Part shown: one piece after another, positions 50,666-58,329 of the stretch | How positions within the stretch are numbered: the stretch's first letter is position 1 | Layout of the letters: every line of letters begins with the position of its first letter | From: Pseudonocardia endophytica | Lineage (GTDB): Bacteria > Actinomycetota > Actinomycetes > Mycobacteriales > Pseudonocardiaceae | Reading direction: 5' to 3' | Length of the DNA: 64,000 bases | Assembly: GCF_004339565.1 (NCBI RefSeq) | Contig: NZ_SMFZ01000002.1 | Coordinates: forward strand, 2,294,001 to 2,358,000 | Position numbers and translations under genes: made by a program | Notes under the pieces: generated by a model | The model's database searches: none | Seen by the model: the letters and a program-made list of their open reading frames with translations, nothing else | What the model was told of the DNA's origin: nothing

Positions 50666-52075
50666 TCACGGGCTGTCCGCGCTCCGCGCCGCCCGCGGGC
50701 CCCGCGCGGTGCCGCGACGACGGTGAGGCCGTCGTCCGTGCACGCGCTCGCCGCCGACGACGGTGGTGGCGACGTGCTCGCAGCTCGGCGCCCGCAGTGC
50801 CTCGGCGAGCGGGACGGCCAGCAGCACGAGGTCGGCGGGTGCGCCGGTCACCACGCGCCGGGAGCGGCCGCCCGGGTCGTCCGGAGCGGTGAGGAACGCG
50901 TCCAGGGCCGCGGTCGCGGTGAGCGTCTCGCCGGGCCCGAGTGGTGCCCCGTCCGCGGTGAGCCGTGTCGTCGCGGCGCGGACGACCGCCCACGGGTCGA
51001 CCGGTCCGTACGGAGCGTCCGAGGACAGCGCCAGCCCGACGCCGGCGTCGATCAGGCTGCGGCAGCGGTACAGGTCGGCGTGCTCGTCGGCGGGCACGTC
51101 GCGGCGGTAGTCGTCGCCGCGGTCGGTGAGGAACCCCGGCTGCGTGACGACGGTCAGCCCGCGGAGCTCGGAGAGCAGCTCGGACGGGACGAGCGCCGCG
51201 TGCTCCAGGCGGTCGCCGGGGTGCCGTCCGGCCGCGTCGAGCGCGACGAGGAGCAGCACGAGTGACTCGCGCGTGACCGTGTGCACGGCGACGCCGCGAC
51301 CGGCCGCGTGAGCCGCGCGGATCCGGTCGGTCAGCACGTCGGGGTCGGGCAGATCGGAGTCGGCCAGCACGATCTTGTAGGGGCCGGCGTCCGCCCCGGG
51401 CGGTGGGAGCTCGCCGAGCGGCACACCGAGCAGCGTGAGCCGCTGCGGTAGGGCGGTGAGCGCCGTCGCGGCGAACCGGTCGAGATCCGGTGTCGCGTCG
51501 GTGACGGCGGTGATCCCGTAGCCGGCGAGGTCCGCGCCGACCCCGTCGAGGTTCGGCGGTGCCCGCTCCGGCATCCGGTCGCGCAGCCAGTCGTCGGCGC
51601 GGAACATCCGGCCGGTGAGTGCCCCGTCGGCGGCGCGTTCGGCGCCGGCGTGGTCCGCGGCGCCGACCGCCTCGAGCGCCGCCGAACTCAACGTCCACAG
51701 TGCTCCGCTGCGGTGTTGCACCCGCACCCGCAACCCCGGGGCCAGGACGTCCAGCGTCGACGCGTCGAGTGCGTCGTCGGAGCTGCCGACGACGCGGACC
51801 CACCCGTGCTCGTCCGGCTCCGCCGCGGCGAGTGCGCGGGCGAGGTCGTCGCGGGTGCGGCCGGCCGGGACCGAGCACCGCGCGGCCGCCAGTGCGTGCA
51901 GGTGGATGTGGTGGTCGGCCAGCCCGGGCAGCAGCGCCCCGCCGGCGGCGTCGAGGACGTCGTCGACGCCGGCGGGGAGCGGGCCGGGCGGCGTCACCGA
52001 GACGATCCGACCGTGCTGGACGAGCACGTCGGCGGGGCGGCCGTCGACCTCGGCGTCGCGAACCAGCAGCGTCAC
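50666..52075 (-). CDS. amidohydrolase family protein (YtcJ-like)
   Basis: 469 residues. The metal-binding HIHLH stretch in LLPGLADHHIHLHALAA, VAVHTVTRESL and RLEHAALV supply His ligands, and the catalytic Asp is in LALSSDAPYGPVDPW. The C-terminal GAPADLVLLAVPLAEAL is typical of amidohydrolase family 3. It hydrolyses a cyclic amide or similar bond. Its GTG overlaps the upstream CoA-transferase-like gene. The 101 bases separating its stop from the convergent HyuB-type gene hold only weak GC hairpins. Confidence 0.88.
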   Translation of the reverse strand: MTLLVRDAEVDGRPADVLVQHGRIVSVTPPGPLPAGVDDVLDAAGGALLPGLADHHIHLHALAAARCSVPAGRTRDDLARALAAAEPDEHGWVRVVGSSDDALDASTLDVLAPGLRVRVQHRSGALWTLSSAALEAVGAADHAGAERAADGALTGRMFRADDWLRDRMPERAPPNLDGVGADLAGYGITAVTDATPDLDRFAATALTALPQRLTLLGVPLGELPPPGADAGPYKIVLADSDLPDPDVLTDRIRAAHAAGRGVAVHTVTRESLVLLLVALDAAGRHPGDRLEHAALVPSELLSELRGLTVVTQPGFLTDRGDDYRRDVPADEHADLYRCRSLIDAGVGLALSSDAPYGPVDPWAVVRAATTRLTADGAPLGPGETLTATAALDAFLTAPDDPGGRSRRVVTGAPADLVLLAVPLAEALRAPSCEHVATTVVGGERVHGRRPHRRRGTARGPRAARSADSP

Positions 52076-53214
52076 CGGAGCACACCCAGCTCGGCGAGCA
52101 CAGCGGCCGTGTCGGCCCCGACCGCAGGCGCCGGGCCGGGCACCGGACGGGCCCGCGGCGAGGCGACCCGGAGACCGACCGCGTCGCCGCCCGGCGTCCC
52201 GTCCAGCGTCGTGGCGACCACCCGCGTCATCGACACGTCGTGCAGCACACCCGGTGCGGTGATCGCGAGCGCGGCAGCGGCCAGTCCGGTGAGCGGGTCG
52301 GCGATCGCGTCGCCGACGAACACCGGCAGCCCGTCCCCGTCCCGCGCGACCAGCCCGGCCGACGCGGCGACGTCGTCGCCGAATCCGACGCGCTCCGATC
52401 CGCGACCCGCCGCGGTGATCGAGATCCACGTCGCGCCGCGGGCGACCTCCGCCTCGGCGTCGAGGCCGAACCCGCGCAGCGCACGCGGGCGGGACGCCTC
52501 GATGACGACGTCCGCGGCGGCGACGAGCGCGCGCAGCGCCGCACGGCCGGTCGGGTCGGCGGGGTCGAGTACGACCGAGCGGTCGCGGGCGTGAAGCAGG
52601 GCGTGGAAGCCGGGCGTGCGCTCCCGCGAAGGGTCCGGGCGTCGTGGCGTCTCGACGGTCACCACGCGCGCGCCCCGGCAGGCCAGCAGCTGGGCGCACA
52701 GCGGCCCGGCCCACAGCGCCCCGAACGACACCACCACGGCGTCCTGCACGGACCGCGGCGGGCCCGTGACGGTGACGGGGGTCCCGGCGGGCGCCCCGGA
52801 CGCGACGGAGTGGGCCGCCACACCGAGCAGAGCGGCCCGATCATCCAGTGTGGATGACGGGATCGTGGCGAGTGCGGATGTCAGTGCGGGCCACGGTGCG
52901 TCGTCGGGGATCGGGCCTTCGACCAGCGCACCGAGCAGTGCCGGGTCGTCCGGTCGCGTGCAGGACACCGCCGCCCAGCCGTCGGCGACGCGGAGGAGGC
53001 GGCAGCCCCCGCCGGCCGAGATGCGTCCACGACGGCTGTGGCCGGTGAACGCGGCCCGTTCGGCGAGCAGCGCGGCGCCGTCCACGTCGAACAGTGCACC
53101 GAGCTCCTGCGCGTAGGACGCGGCCCGGCCCGGCGGGACGAGCGGGGGGCCGGCCCGATGGCCGGTGAGCGCGACGGCGCCGGAAGCGGCCCAGTCGCCA
53201 GCCGGATCGCTCAC
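52072..53214 (-). CDS. class III CoA-transferase-like protein, permuted order
   Basis: 380 residues. The usual CaiB start (VVVSFGALWAGPLCAQLLAC, GARVVTVETPRRP, VIEASRPRALRGFG) is found only after residue 150. The preceding 150 residues contain what usually lies later (LLRVADGWAAVSCTRPDDP). The catalytic Asp position reads HDVSMTRVV, so the normal Asp appears lost. A family with this layout exists in actinobacteria, as far as I recall. GTG start, probably leaderless: TAGTAT on the minus strand ends six bases before it. Confidence 0.8.
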   Translation of the reverse strand: MSDPAGDWAASGAVALTGHRAGPPLVPPGRAASYAQELGALFDVDGAALLAERAAFTGHSRRGRISAGGGCRLLRVADGWAAVSCTRPDDPALLGALVEGPIPDDAPWPALTSALATIPSSTLDDRAALLGVAAHSVASGAPAGTPVTVTGPPRSVQDAVVVSFGALWAGPLCAQLLACRGARVVTVETPRRPDPSRERTPGFHALLHARDRSVVLDPADPTGRAALRALVAAADVVIEASRPRALRGFGLDAEAEVARGATWISITAAGRGSERVGFGDDVAASAGLVARDGDGLPVFVGDAIADPLTGLAAAALAITAPGVLHDVSMTRVVATTLDGTPGGDAVGLRVASPRARPVPGPAPAVGADTAAVLAELGVLR

Positions 53215-53234
53215 GCCGCCATACTAGGCGCCTC
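53215..53234. promoter_or_regulatory. 20-base divergent promoter with overlapping -10 boxes
   Basis: Only 20 bases separate two divergent start codons. The minus strand has TAGTAT followed by six bases and the GTG. The plus strand has CATACT followed by nine bases and the ATG. Neither gene has room for a ribosome binding site, so both are probably leaderless and their -10 regions share the same bases. Confidence 0.6.
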
Positions 53235-54230
53235 ATGGGCAGCGTTCCCGTCGTCGCGCCGGATCGGCTGGCCGCGTTCACCGGCGACCCGGACGTGCCC
53301 CCTGTCGTCGGTGTCGACCTGAGCGGTCCAGGGCGGGATGTCGCTGTCCGGCACGGTGATCGGGTCCTGGTGGGGATCGGGCCGGTGCATCCGGACCGCG
53401 CGGGGCTCGCCCGGGCGCTCGACCTCACGCTCGTCGACGGAGCGGCGGCGCGGCGCTTCGAGATCGGTGTCGGGGACCCGGAGAGCGCACTGGCCGGGCT
53501 TGCCGACGTGGCGTACCGCGTGCCGCGGGCGGCCACGATCCTGGCCGGGCTGCTGCGCTGGAGCGGAGATCTCCCCGTCGAGGCCGCTCTGGACGCCGAG
53601 TCGTTCGCGTACTCCACGCTGCTCGGCGGCCCGGAGTTCGCTCGCTGGCTCGAGAGCCGTGGTCCCCGCCCGGCCCCGCCGGAGGCACCCGACCCGGTGC
53701 TCGTCGTGCGGGACGACGGCGTCCTGCGGGTCACGCTGCACCGTCCGGAGCGCCGCAACGCCTACGGCAGGCAGGTGCGCGACGCACTGGTCGACGCGCT
53801 CGACGTGGCCGTGTCGGATCCGTCCGTCGAGCACGTGGTCCTCGACGGTGCCGGTCCGGGATTCTGCTCCGGCGGTGACCTCGACGAGTTCGGCACCACC
53901 CCCGACCCGGTGACCGCCCATCTCGTCCGGACCCGGGCGGGCGCCGCTCGCCGGTTGGACGTACTCGCCGGGCGCACGACGGTCCACCTGCACGGCGCGT
54001 GCGTGGGTGCCGGCATCGAGCTGGCCGCGTTCGCCGGGCACGTCGTCGCGGACCCCGGGACGACGGTGCGGCTGCCGGAGGTCGGAATGGGCCTGATCCC
54101 CGGTGCGGGCGGCACCGTCTCCCTCCCGCGGCGGATCGGTCGGTGGCGAGCGCTGTACCTGGCGCTGTCCGGCTTCGCGGTCGACGCCCGGACCGCCCTC
54201 GGCTGGGGACTGGTCGACGAGCTCGCCTGA
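53235..54230 (+). CDS. enoyl-CoA hydratase family protein with N-terminal extension and short C-terminus
   Basis: 331 residues. Residues 1-150 are an extra domain that I do not recognise (VVGVDLSGPGRDVAVRHGDR). The crotonase core follows with FCSGGDLDEFG, CVGAGIELAAFAG (Glu262) and RLPEVGMGLIPGAGG (Glu282), so both catalytic glutamates are present. It ends at FAVDARTALGWGLVDELA, about 50 residues before most crotonases, so the C-terminal helices are missing. It is divergent from the permuted CoA-transferase-like gene. Its last 58 bases are nearly duplicated at 5646-5703. Confidence 0.85.
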   Translation: MGSVPVVAPDRLAAFTGDPDVPPVVGVDLSGPGRDVAVRHGDRVLVGIGPVHPDRAGLARALDLTLVDGAAARRFEIGVGDPESALAGLADVAYRVPRAATILAGLLRWSGDLPVEAALDAESFAYSTLLGGPEFARWLESRGPRPAPPEAPDPVLVVRDDGVLRVTLHRPERRNAYGRQVRDALVDALDVAVSDPSVEHVVLDGAGPGFCSGGDLDEFGTTPDPVTAHLVRTRAGAARRLDVLAGRTTVHLHGACVGAGIELAAFAGHVVADPGTTVRLPEVGMGLIPGAGGTVSLPRRIGRWRALYLALSGFAVDARTALGWGLVDELA

Positions 54231-54383
54231 TCCGGGCCACGGATGCCGACGTTGCGACCCTGCACGGCCTGCAGGTGTCAGGGCGGGTGACGGCCCTGTT
54301 GCGGATTCGTGTCGCGGCTACCGCGCCGCGCAGGAATGCGCAACTCCTGAGCAGGTTTCTGCGATGTGCTCCCGATCTCTCCC

Positions 54384-54401
54384 TGGCTACGTTCGTAGCC
54401 A
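54384..54401. promoter_or_regulatory. perfect 8+8 inverted repeat upstream of SDIMO locus
   Basis: TGGCTACGTTCGTAGCCA is fully symmetric around TT and lies 31-48 bases before the DJ-1/PfpI gene that heads the diiron monooxygenase locus. The remainder of the 201-base gap (54231-54431) shows nothing else. It is a likely operator; the regulator could be the AraC protein at 62421 or an unlinked repressor. Confidence 0.55.
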
Positions 54402-54431
54402 CTCAACCAGCCCGTAACCGGGAGTCAATCC

Positions 54432-55448
54432 ATGCCACGCATCGCCTACCTCGTGTCGAGCGCACGGGAGATCGACCTCCGCCAGAGCAGCAACCATCCG
54501 ACCGGCTACTGGGCCGAGGAGGCGCTGAAGTCCTACGAGCGTCTCGTCGCCGCGGGGGCCGACGTCGTGGTGATCACGCCCGACGGGAAGGCGCCGGTCG
54601 CGGACCCCTACAGCCTGGAGCCGCAGTTCCACTACCCCGACCAGGACCGGGACTACTTCGCCTCGGTGTACCGGACGTTCCACCAGGACCCGGACGACAT
54701 CCGGATCACCCTGCACCACTCCACCGAGCAGCAGCTGGTCGCCGCCCGCCGGATCGTCTACCGGCTGGTCGACGCCGGGAAGACGCCCGCGGAGGCGCAC
54801 GGGATCGTCAGCAGGGCAGCCAAGATCGCCTGGCAGCAGGACCGGCTGCTCGTCGACGTCATGCTGGAGAACGGCAAGAGCGGCGGGCTGTCCGAGCAGA
54901 CGCTGCGCGAGGCCGTCGCGGACCTCGAGGCGGACGCCCAGGCCCTGTCCGAGGAGCGCCAGGCACGGCTGGAGGCCATCCCCGGCTTCAACGACCCGGT
55001 CGACCTGTCCGGCATGAGCGACGAGCAGATGGGCGAGTTCGACGCCGTGTTCGCGCCGGGCGGTCACGGCCCGATGGTGGACCTGGCGTTCGACGAGAAC
55101 GCCGGCCGACTGCTGGAGATCCTGCACTCCAAGGGCGCGATCGTCGCCTCGCTCTGTCACGGCCCGGCGGTCCTGCTGGCCGCGCCGGAGCGCTGGGACG
55201 GCCAGTGGCTGTTCGCGGACTACCGGCTCACCTCCTACACCGACGAGGAGGAGGACCAGAACAAGATCGGCATGCTCGGCATGCAGTGGTATCTCGACGC
55301 CGCGCTGAAGAACGCCGGTGCCGTGTTCGACGACGCGCCGTTCGCCTGGGCGTCGCACGTCGTCGTGGACCGGAACCTGATCACCGGTCAGAACCCGAAC
55401 TCCACCGAGGCGACCGCCGACGCCGTGCTCAAGGCCCTGCACCTGTGA
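54432..55448 (+). CDS. DJ-1/PfpI family protein (Hsp31-like)
   Basis: 338 residues. The nucleophile elbow ASLCHGPAVLL places Cys242, preceded by FDAVFAPGGHGPMVDL, the family's glycine loop. The N-terminal beta-alpha unit is IAYLVSSAREID with SNHPTGYWAEEAL. A helical insert of about 120 residues (roughly 75-195) makes it much larger than simple PfpI proteins. Members act as glyoxalases, chaperones or deglycases. As the first gene of the monooxygenase locus, it may protect against reactive carbonyl or epoxide products. The ATG follows GGGAG. Its last codons are part of an 18-base tandem repeat. Confidence 0.88.
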   Translation: MPRIAYLVSSAREIDLRQSSNHPTGYWAEEALKSYERLVAAGADVVVITPDGKAPVADPYSLEPQFHYPDQDRDYFASVYRTFHQDPDDIRITLHHSTEQQLVAARRIVYRLVDAGKTPAEAHGIVSRAAKIAWQQDRLLVDVMLENGKSGGLSEQTLREAVADLEADAQALSEERQARLEAIPGFNDPVDLSGMSDEQMGEFDAVFAPGGHGPMVDLAFDENAGRLLEILHSKGAIVASLCHGPAVLLAAPERWDGQWLFADYRLTSYTDEEEDQNKIGMLGMQWYLDAALKNAGAVFDDAPFAWASHVVVDRNLITGQNPNSTEATADAVLKALHL

Positions 55449-55486
55449 ACGGCCCTGCGCCTGTGAACGGCCCTGCGCCTGTGAAC
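55433..55486. repeat. three tandem 18-base copies over a stop codon
   Basis: Three copies of GGCCCTGC(A/G)CCTGTGAAC; the first differs by one base and contains the end of the DJ-1 gene (ALHL and TGA). Each copy brings a TGA in the DJ-1 frame and a GTG in the frame of the next gene, where it would read VNGPAP repeats. Recent duplication by slippage is the simplest origin. Confidence 0.92.
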
Positions 55487-55570
55487 GGCGGAGCGCTCGC
55501 GAGCGTCCTGTCCCGCGTGTTCGGCCGCCTGCGCCGGACACCCACCACCGATCAGCACGAGGAGCCTGCC

Positions 55571-56002
55571 GTGTCCACCAGCCCACGCCAGACCGTCGAG
55601 GCGTTCCTGACGGGATTCCGTCACCTGGACACCGACGCGGCACTGTCCACAGTGTCCGCCGACGCGCAGGTGAACCTCTACCCGCTGCAGAAGATCGGCG
55701 GCGGGCGCGACGACCTGTCGAACCTGCTGCAGGAGATCTCCCGGGCGCTCCCGGACCTGCTGCTCACCGTCCGGAGCGTGCTGGAGCTCGGCCCGGTCGT
55801 CGTCGCCGAGGTCAAGATCGAGGGCACCCAGGCCGCCGACTTCCTGGGCGTGGTCAACCAGGAGAAGCACCTCGACTGGGACACCGCGTGGCGCTTCACG
55901 GTGACGGCTGAGGAGATCACCGGCATCGACGTCTACTGGTGCCAGAACCAGCTGCTGCGCCGCCTGGGTGTCAAGCGCACCGACCAGATCGCGATCGTCT
56001 GA
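55571..56002 (+). CDS. SnoaL/NTF2-like protein
   Basis: 143 residues from the GTG preceded by GAGGAG. The alpha+beta cone fold is suggested by RQTVEAFLTGFRHLDTDAAL at the start, DLSNLLQEISRALPDLLL, and HLDWDTAWRFTVTAEEI. An alternative start at GTG 55445, overlapping the DJ-1 stop, would add 42 residues including the VNGPAP repeats and a basic stretch (SRVFGRLRRTP); the stronger ribosome site favours 55571. NTF2-fold proteins include cyclases, isomerases, epoxide hydrolases and binding proteins. It is one of three in this locus; a role in handling the oxygenated product is plausible. Confidence 0.82.
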   Translation: MSTSPRQTVEAFLTGFRHLDTDAALSTVSADAQVNLYPLQKIGGGRDDLSNLLQEISRALPDLLLTVRSVLELGPVVVAEVKIEGTQAADFLGVVNQEKHLDWDTAWRFTVTAEEITGIDVYWCQNQLLRRLGVKRTDQIAIV

Positions 56003-56018
56003 GAAGGAGAGGGACACC

Positions 56019-56501
56019 ATGACCGAACTGGCCTCCGCGCCGACCACCATGACCGCAGACCGTGCGATCGCCGTCGTCACCGAGTTCTTCGACCGTTACC
56101 GCAGCCAGGACGTCGAGGGGATGACGGACCTCTGCACGGACAACGCGGACTTCTCCTACATCCCGTTCGAGGTGTGGGCCAAGCAGCGCGTGTTCCGCGG
56201 TGACGGCAAGGTCCGCACCGTCGGCAAGGTGATCTGGAGCGGGCTGATCAACTCGTTCCCGAACCTGGGCAACGTGATCCACCACATCGACGGCAACGAC
56301 GACGGCGACGTCGTCGTGGCCTGCGACATCACGGGCACGCAGCAGATCGCGTGGGCGTTCATCAAGCCGGCCGGCGGATCGATCGTCGCGCCGCACCTGT
56401 TCATCCTGCACGTCGATGCGGACGGCTTGATCGACAGCATCCGTGCCTACTGGGACAACGCCCAGGTCTGCCGGGACCTCGGCCACCTCGAAGTCGACTA
56501 G
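56019..56501 (+). CDS. SnoaL/NTF2-like protein
   Basis: 160 residues, ATG with GAAGGAGAGG upstream, 16 bases after the previous NTF2-like gene. Core segments: AIAVVTEFFDRYRSQDVEGM, DNADFSYIPFEVW, VVACDITGTQQIAWAFIK, and FILHVDADGLIDSIRAYWD. It differs clearly from its neighbour, so these are not simple duplicates. It ends 14 bases before the diiron hydroxylase alpha gene. The function is inferred only from the fold and position. Confidence 0.85.
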   Translation: MTELASAPTTMTADRAIAVVTEFFDRYRSQDVEGMTDLCTDNADFSYIPFEVWAKQRVFRGDGKVRTVGKVIWSGLINSFPNLGNVIHHIDGNDDGDVVVACDITGTQQIAWAFIKPAGGSIVAPHLFILHVDADGLIDSIRAYWDNAQVCRDLGHLEVD

Positions 56502-56515
56502 GAGGAATCACCGCT

Positions 56516-58042
56516 ATGGCGCTGCTCAAGCGTGAGGAATGGCAGGACTTCGTCCGCGACGTCGACTGGACTCTGTCCTACGTCGACGACGAGGCGGTCT
56601 ACCCGGAGTGGTTCTCCGGCACCGGCAAGGTGCCCCGCGAGGCGTGGCTGGCCTGGGAGGAGGACTACAAGGTCTCCTACCAGGAGTACGTCTACACGCA
56701 GAAGGAGAAGGAGGCGTCGACGTACGCGGTCAAGGCCGCACTGTCGCGTTCGGACACGTTCGACCACCTCGACGAGGGCTGGAAGTCCGCGACGAAGATG
56801 CACTTCGGCGGCGTCGCGCAGGTCGAGTACACGGCCACGCTCGCCGAGCTGAAGATGGCCCGCTTCGGCCTGAACGGCGCGTGGCGCAACATGGCCACGT
56901 TCGGCCAGCTGGACGAGCTGCGGCACAACGCGCTCACCACGTACTTCGGCCACGAGCTCGTGGTGAAGGACCCGCAGTACGACTGGACGCAGAAGACCTA
57001 CACCACGAACGACTGGGTGCCGATCTCGCTGCGCACCCTGTTCGACGGCATCATGACCACGTCCAACGTGGTCGACTGCGCGCTGCAGGTGCCGCTGGCG
57101 TTCGAGACCGGCTTCACGAACCTGCAGTTCGTCGCGCTGTCCGCCGACGCGCTGCAGTCCGGTGACATCAACTTCGCGACCATGATCTCGTCGATCCAGA
57201 CCGACGAGGCGCGGCACTCCCAGCAGGGCGTCGCGACGCTGCAGATCCTCGTCGAGCACGACCCGACCCGCGCGCAGTGGGTGATCGACAAGGCGTTCTG
57301 GGGCTCCGCCCGCGCCTTCTCGGCCCTGACCGGTCCGGCGATGGACTACTACACGCCCCTCGAGCACCGGAAGCAGTCCTACCGGGAGTTCATGGAGGAG
57401 TGGATCGTCGACCAGTTCGTCCGCACGATCGAGGACTACGGTCTGAAGAAGCCGTGGTTCTGGGACGAGTTCATGCGCGGTCTGGACACCTGGCACCACA
57501 GCCTGCACATGGGCCTGTGGTTCTGGCGCCCGACGATCTGGTGGCGCCCGAAGGCCGGCGTCAGCAAGGACGAGCGCGAGTGGCTCCGCGAGAAGTACCC
57601 GAACTGGGAGCAGACCTACGGCGACAAGTGGGACGTGATCATCGACAACGTCAACGCGAACAACGTCGAGGCCACGCTCCCGGCGACGCTGCCGTACCTG
57701 TGCAGCCTCTGCCACCTCCCGTGCTGCAACCCGACGCAGTCGCGCGACGGCAGCTGGCGCGTGCGCAACAAGCCGCTGACCTACGACGGCCGCACGTACC
57801 ACTTCTGCTCGAACGGCTGCCGGCAGATCTGGTGGAAGGACCGGGACAACGTCAACCACGAGACGCTGGTCGACCGGTTCCTCGCCGGGCAGGTACAGCC
57901 CGCGGACCTCGGCGGGCTGATGAACTACATGTCCATGACGCCGGACGTGATGGGCGACGACGCGGACTACAGCGCCTGGACGAAGGACTACGTCGGTCGT
58001 CCGGCCACCGGTCTCGCGGTTCCGGCGGGAGCGCAGGCATGA
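56516..58042 (+). CDS. soluble diiron monooxygenase, hydroxylase alpha subunit (TmoA-like)
   Basis: 508 residues, ATG after a strong AGGAGG. Diiron ligands are Glu104 (QVEYTA), Glu134 and His137 (LDELRHN), Glu197 (AFETGF), and Glu231 and His234 (QTDEARHS). These are the numbers I recall for toluene 4-monooxygenase TmoA, whose length is also close. A C-terminal YHS-type zinc/Cys domain is present (YLCSLCHLPCCNP, YHFCSNGCRQIW). The enzyme would use O2 to hydroxylate or epoxidise a hydrocarbon. Conserved pocket residues include Phe176, Phe196, Thr201 and Phe205; Val100, Val103 and Thr141 differ from toluene 4-monooxygenase. It heads a coupled set with gamma, effector, beta, Rieske and reductase genes. 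Confidence 0.96.
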   Translation: MALLKREEWQDFVRDVDWTLSYVDDEAVYPEWFSGTGKVPREAWLAWEEDYKVSYQEYVYTQKEKEASTYAVKAALSRSDTFDHLDEGWKSATKMHFGGVAQVEYTATLAELKMARFGLNGAWRNMATFGQLDELRHNALTTYFGHELVVKDPQYDWTQKTYTTNDWVPISLRTLFDGIMTTSNVVDCALQVPLAFETGFTNLQFVALSADALQSGDINFATMISSIQTDEARHSQQGVATLQILVEHDPTRAQWVIDKAFWGSARAFSALTGPAMDYYTPLEHRKQSYREFMEEWIVDQFVRTIEDYGLKKPWFWDEFMRGLDTWHHSLHMGLWFWRPTIWWRPKAGVSKDEREWLREKYPNWEQTYGDKWDVIIDNVNANNVEATLPATLPYLCSLCHLPCCNPTQSRDGSWRVRNKPLTYDGRTYHFCSNGCRQIWWKDRDNVNHETLVDRFLAGQVQPADLGGLMNYMSMTPDVMGDDADYSAWTKDYVGRPATGLAVPAGAQA

Positions 58043-58329
58043 GTAGCGAGACGATGGACGCGGCCCCGCAGCTGGTGCCGCTCAACGCGATCTTCTCCAC
58101 CGACTTCGTCGAGATCCTGGTGCCGGTGACCACGGCGAACACGATGAACGAGGTCGCGGGTGCGGTCGCCGAGCACGTCGAGGGCAAGCGCGTGCGCGCC
58201 CAGCCGTACCCCAAGGTCGTCATCCACAAGGGACGCAAGGTCCCCGGTGACATGACGGTCGCCGAGGCGGGCTTCGCCCCGCTGGACCACGTCACCGTCG
58301 AGTACGACACGTCGGGAGCCCCGTCATGA
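58039..58329 (+). CDS. diiron monooxygenase gamma subunit (TmoB-like)
   Basis: 96 residues with a ubiquitin-like look: VPLNAIFSTDFVEILVPVTT, AEHVEGKRVRAQPYPKVV, GDMTVAEAGFAPLDHVTVEY. This matches the small third subunit of toluene-type monooxygenase hydroxylases, which completes the (alpha-beta-gamma)2 assembly. ATGA overlap with the alpha gene and with the effector gene after it. Confidence 0.9.
   Translation: MSSETMDAAPQLVPLNAIFSTDFVEILVPVTTANTMNEVAGAVAEHVEGKRVRAQPYPKVVIHKGRKVPGDMTVAEAGFAPLDHVTVEYDTSGAPS

Noticed and set aside
50600..50680. Bidirectional terminator between the HyuB and amidohydrolase genes
   Set aside because: Several short GC stems can be drawn, but loops are too small or stems run into the coding end; not distinct from background GC pairing.
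55433..55486. CRISPR-like repeats
   Set aside because: The 18-base units are directly adjacent without spacers and overlap coding sequence; this is a tandem duplication.
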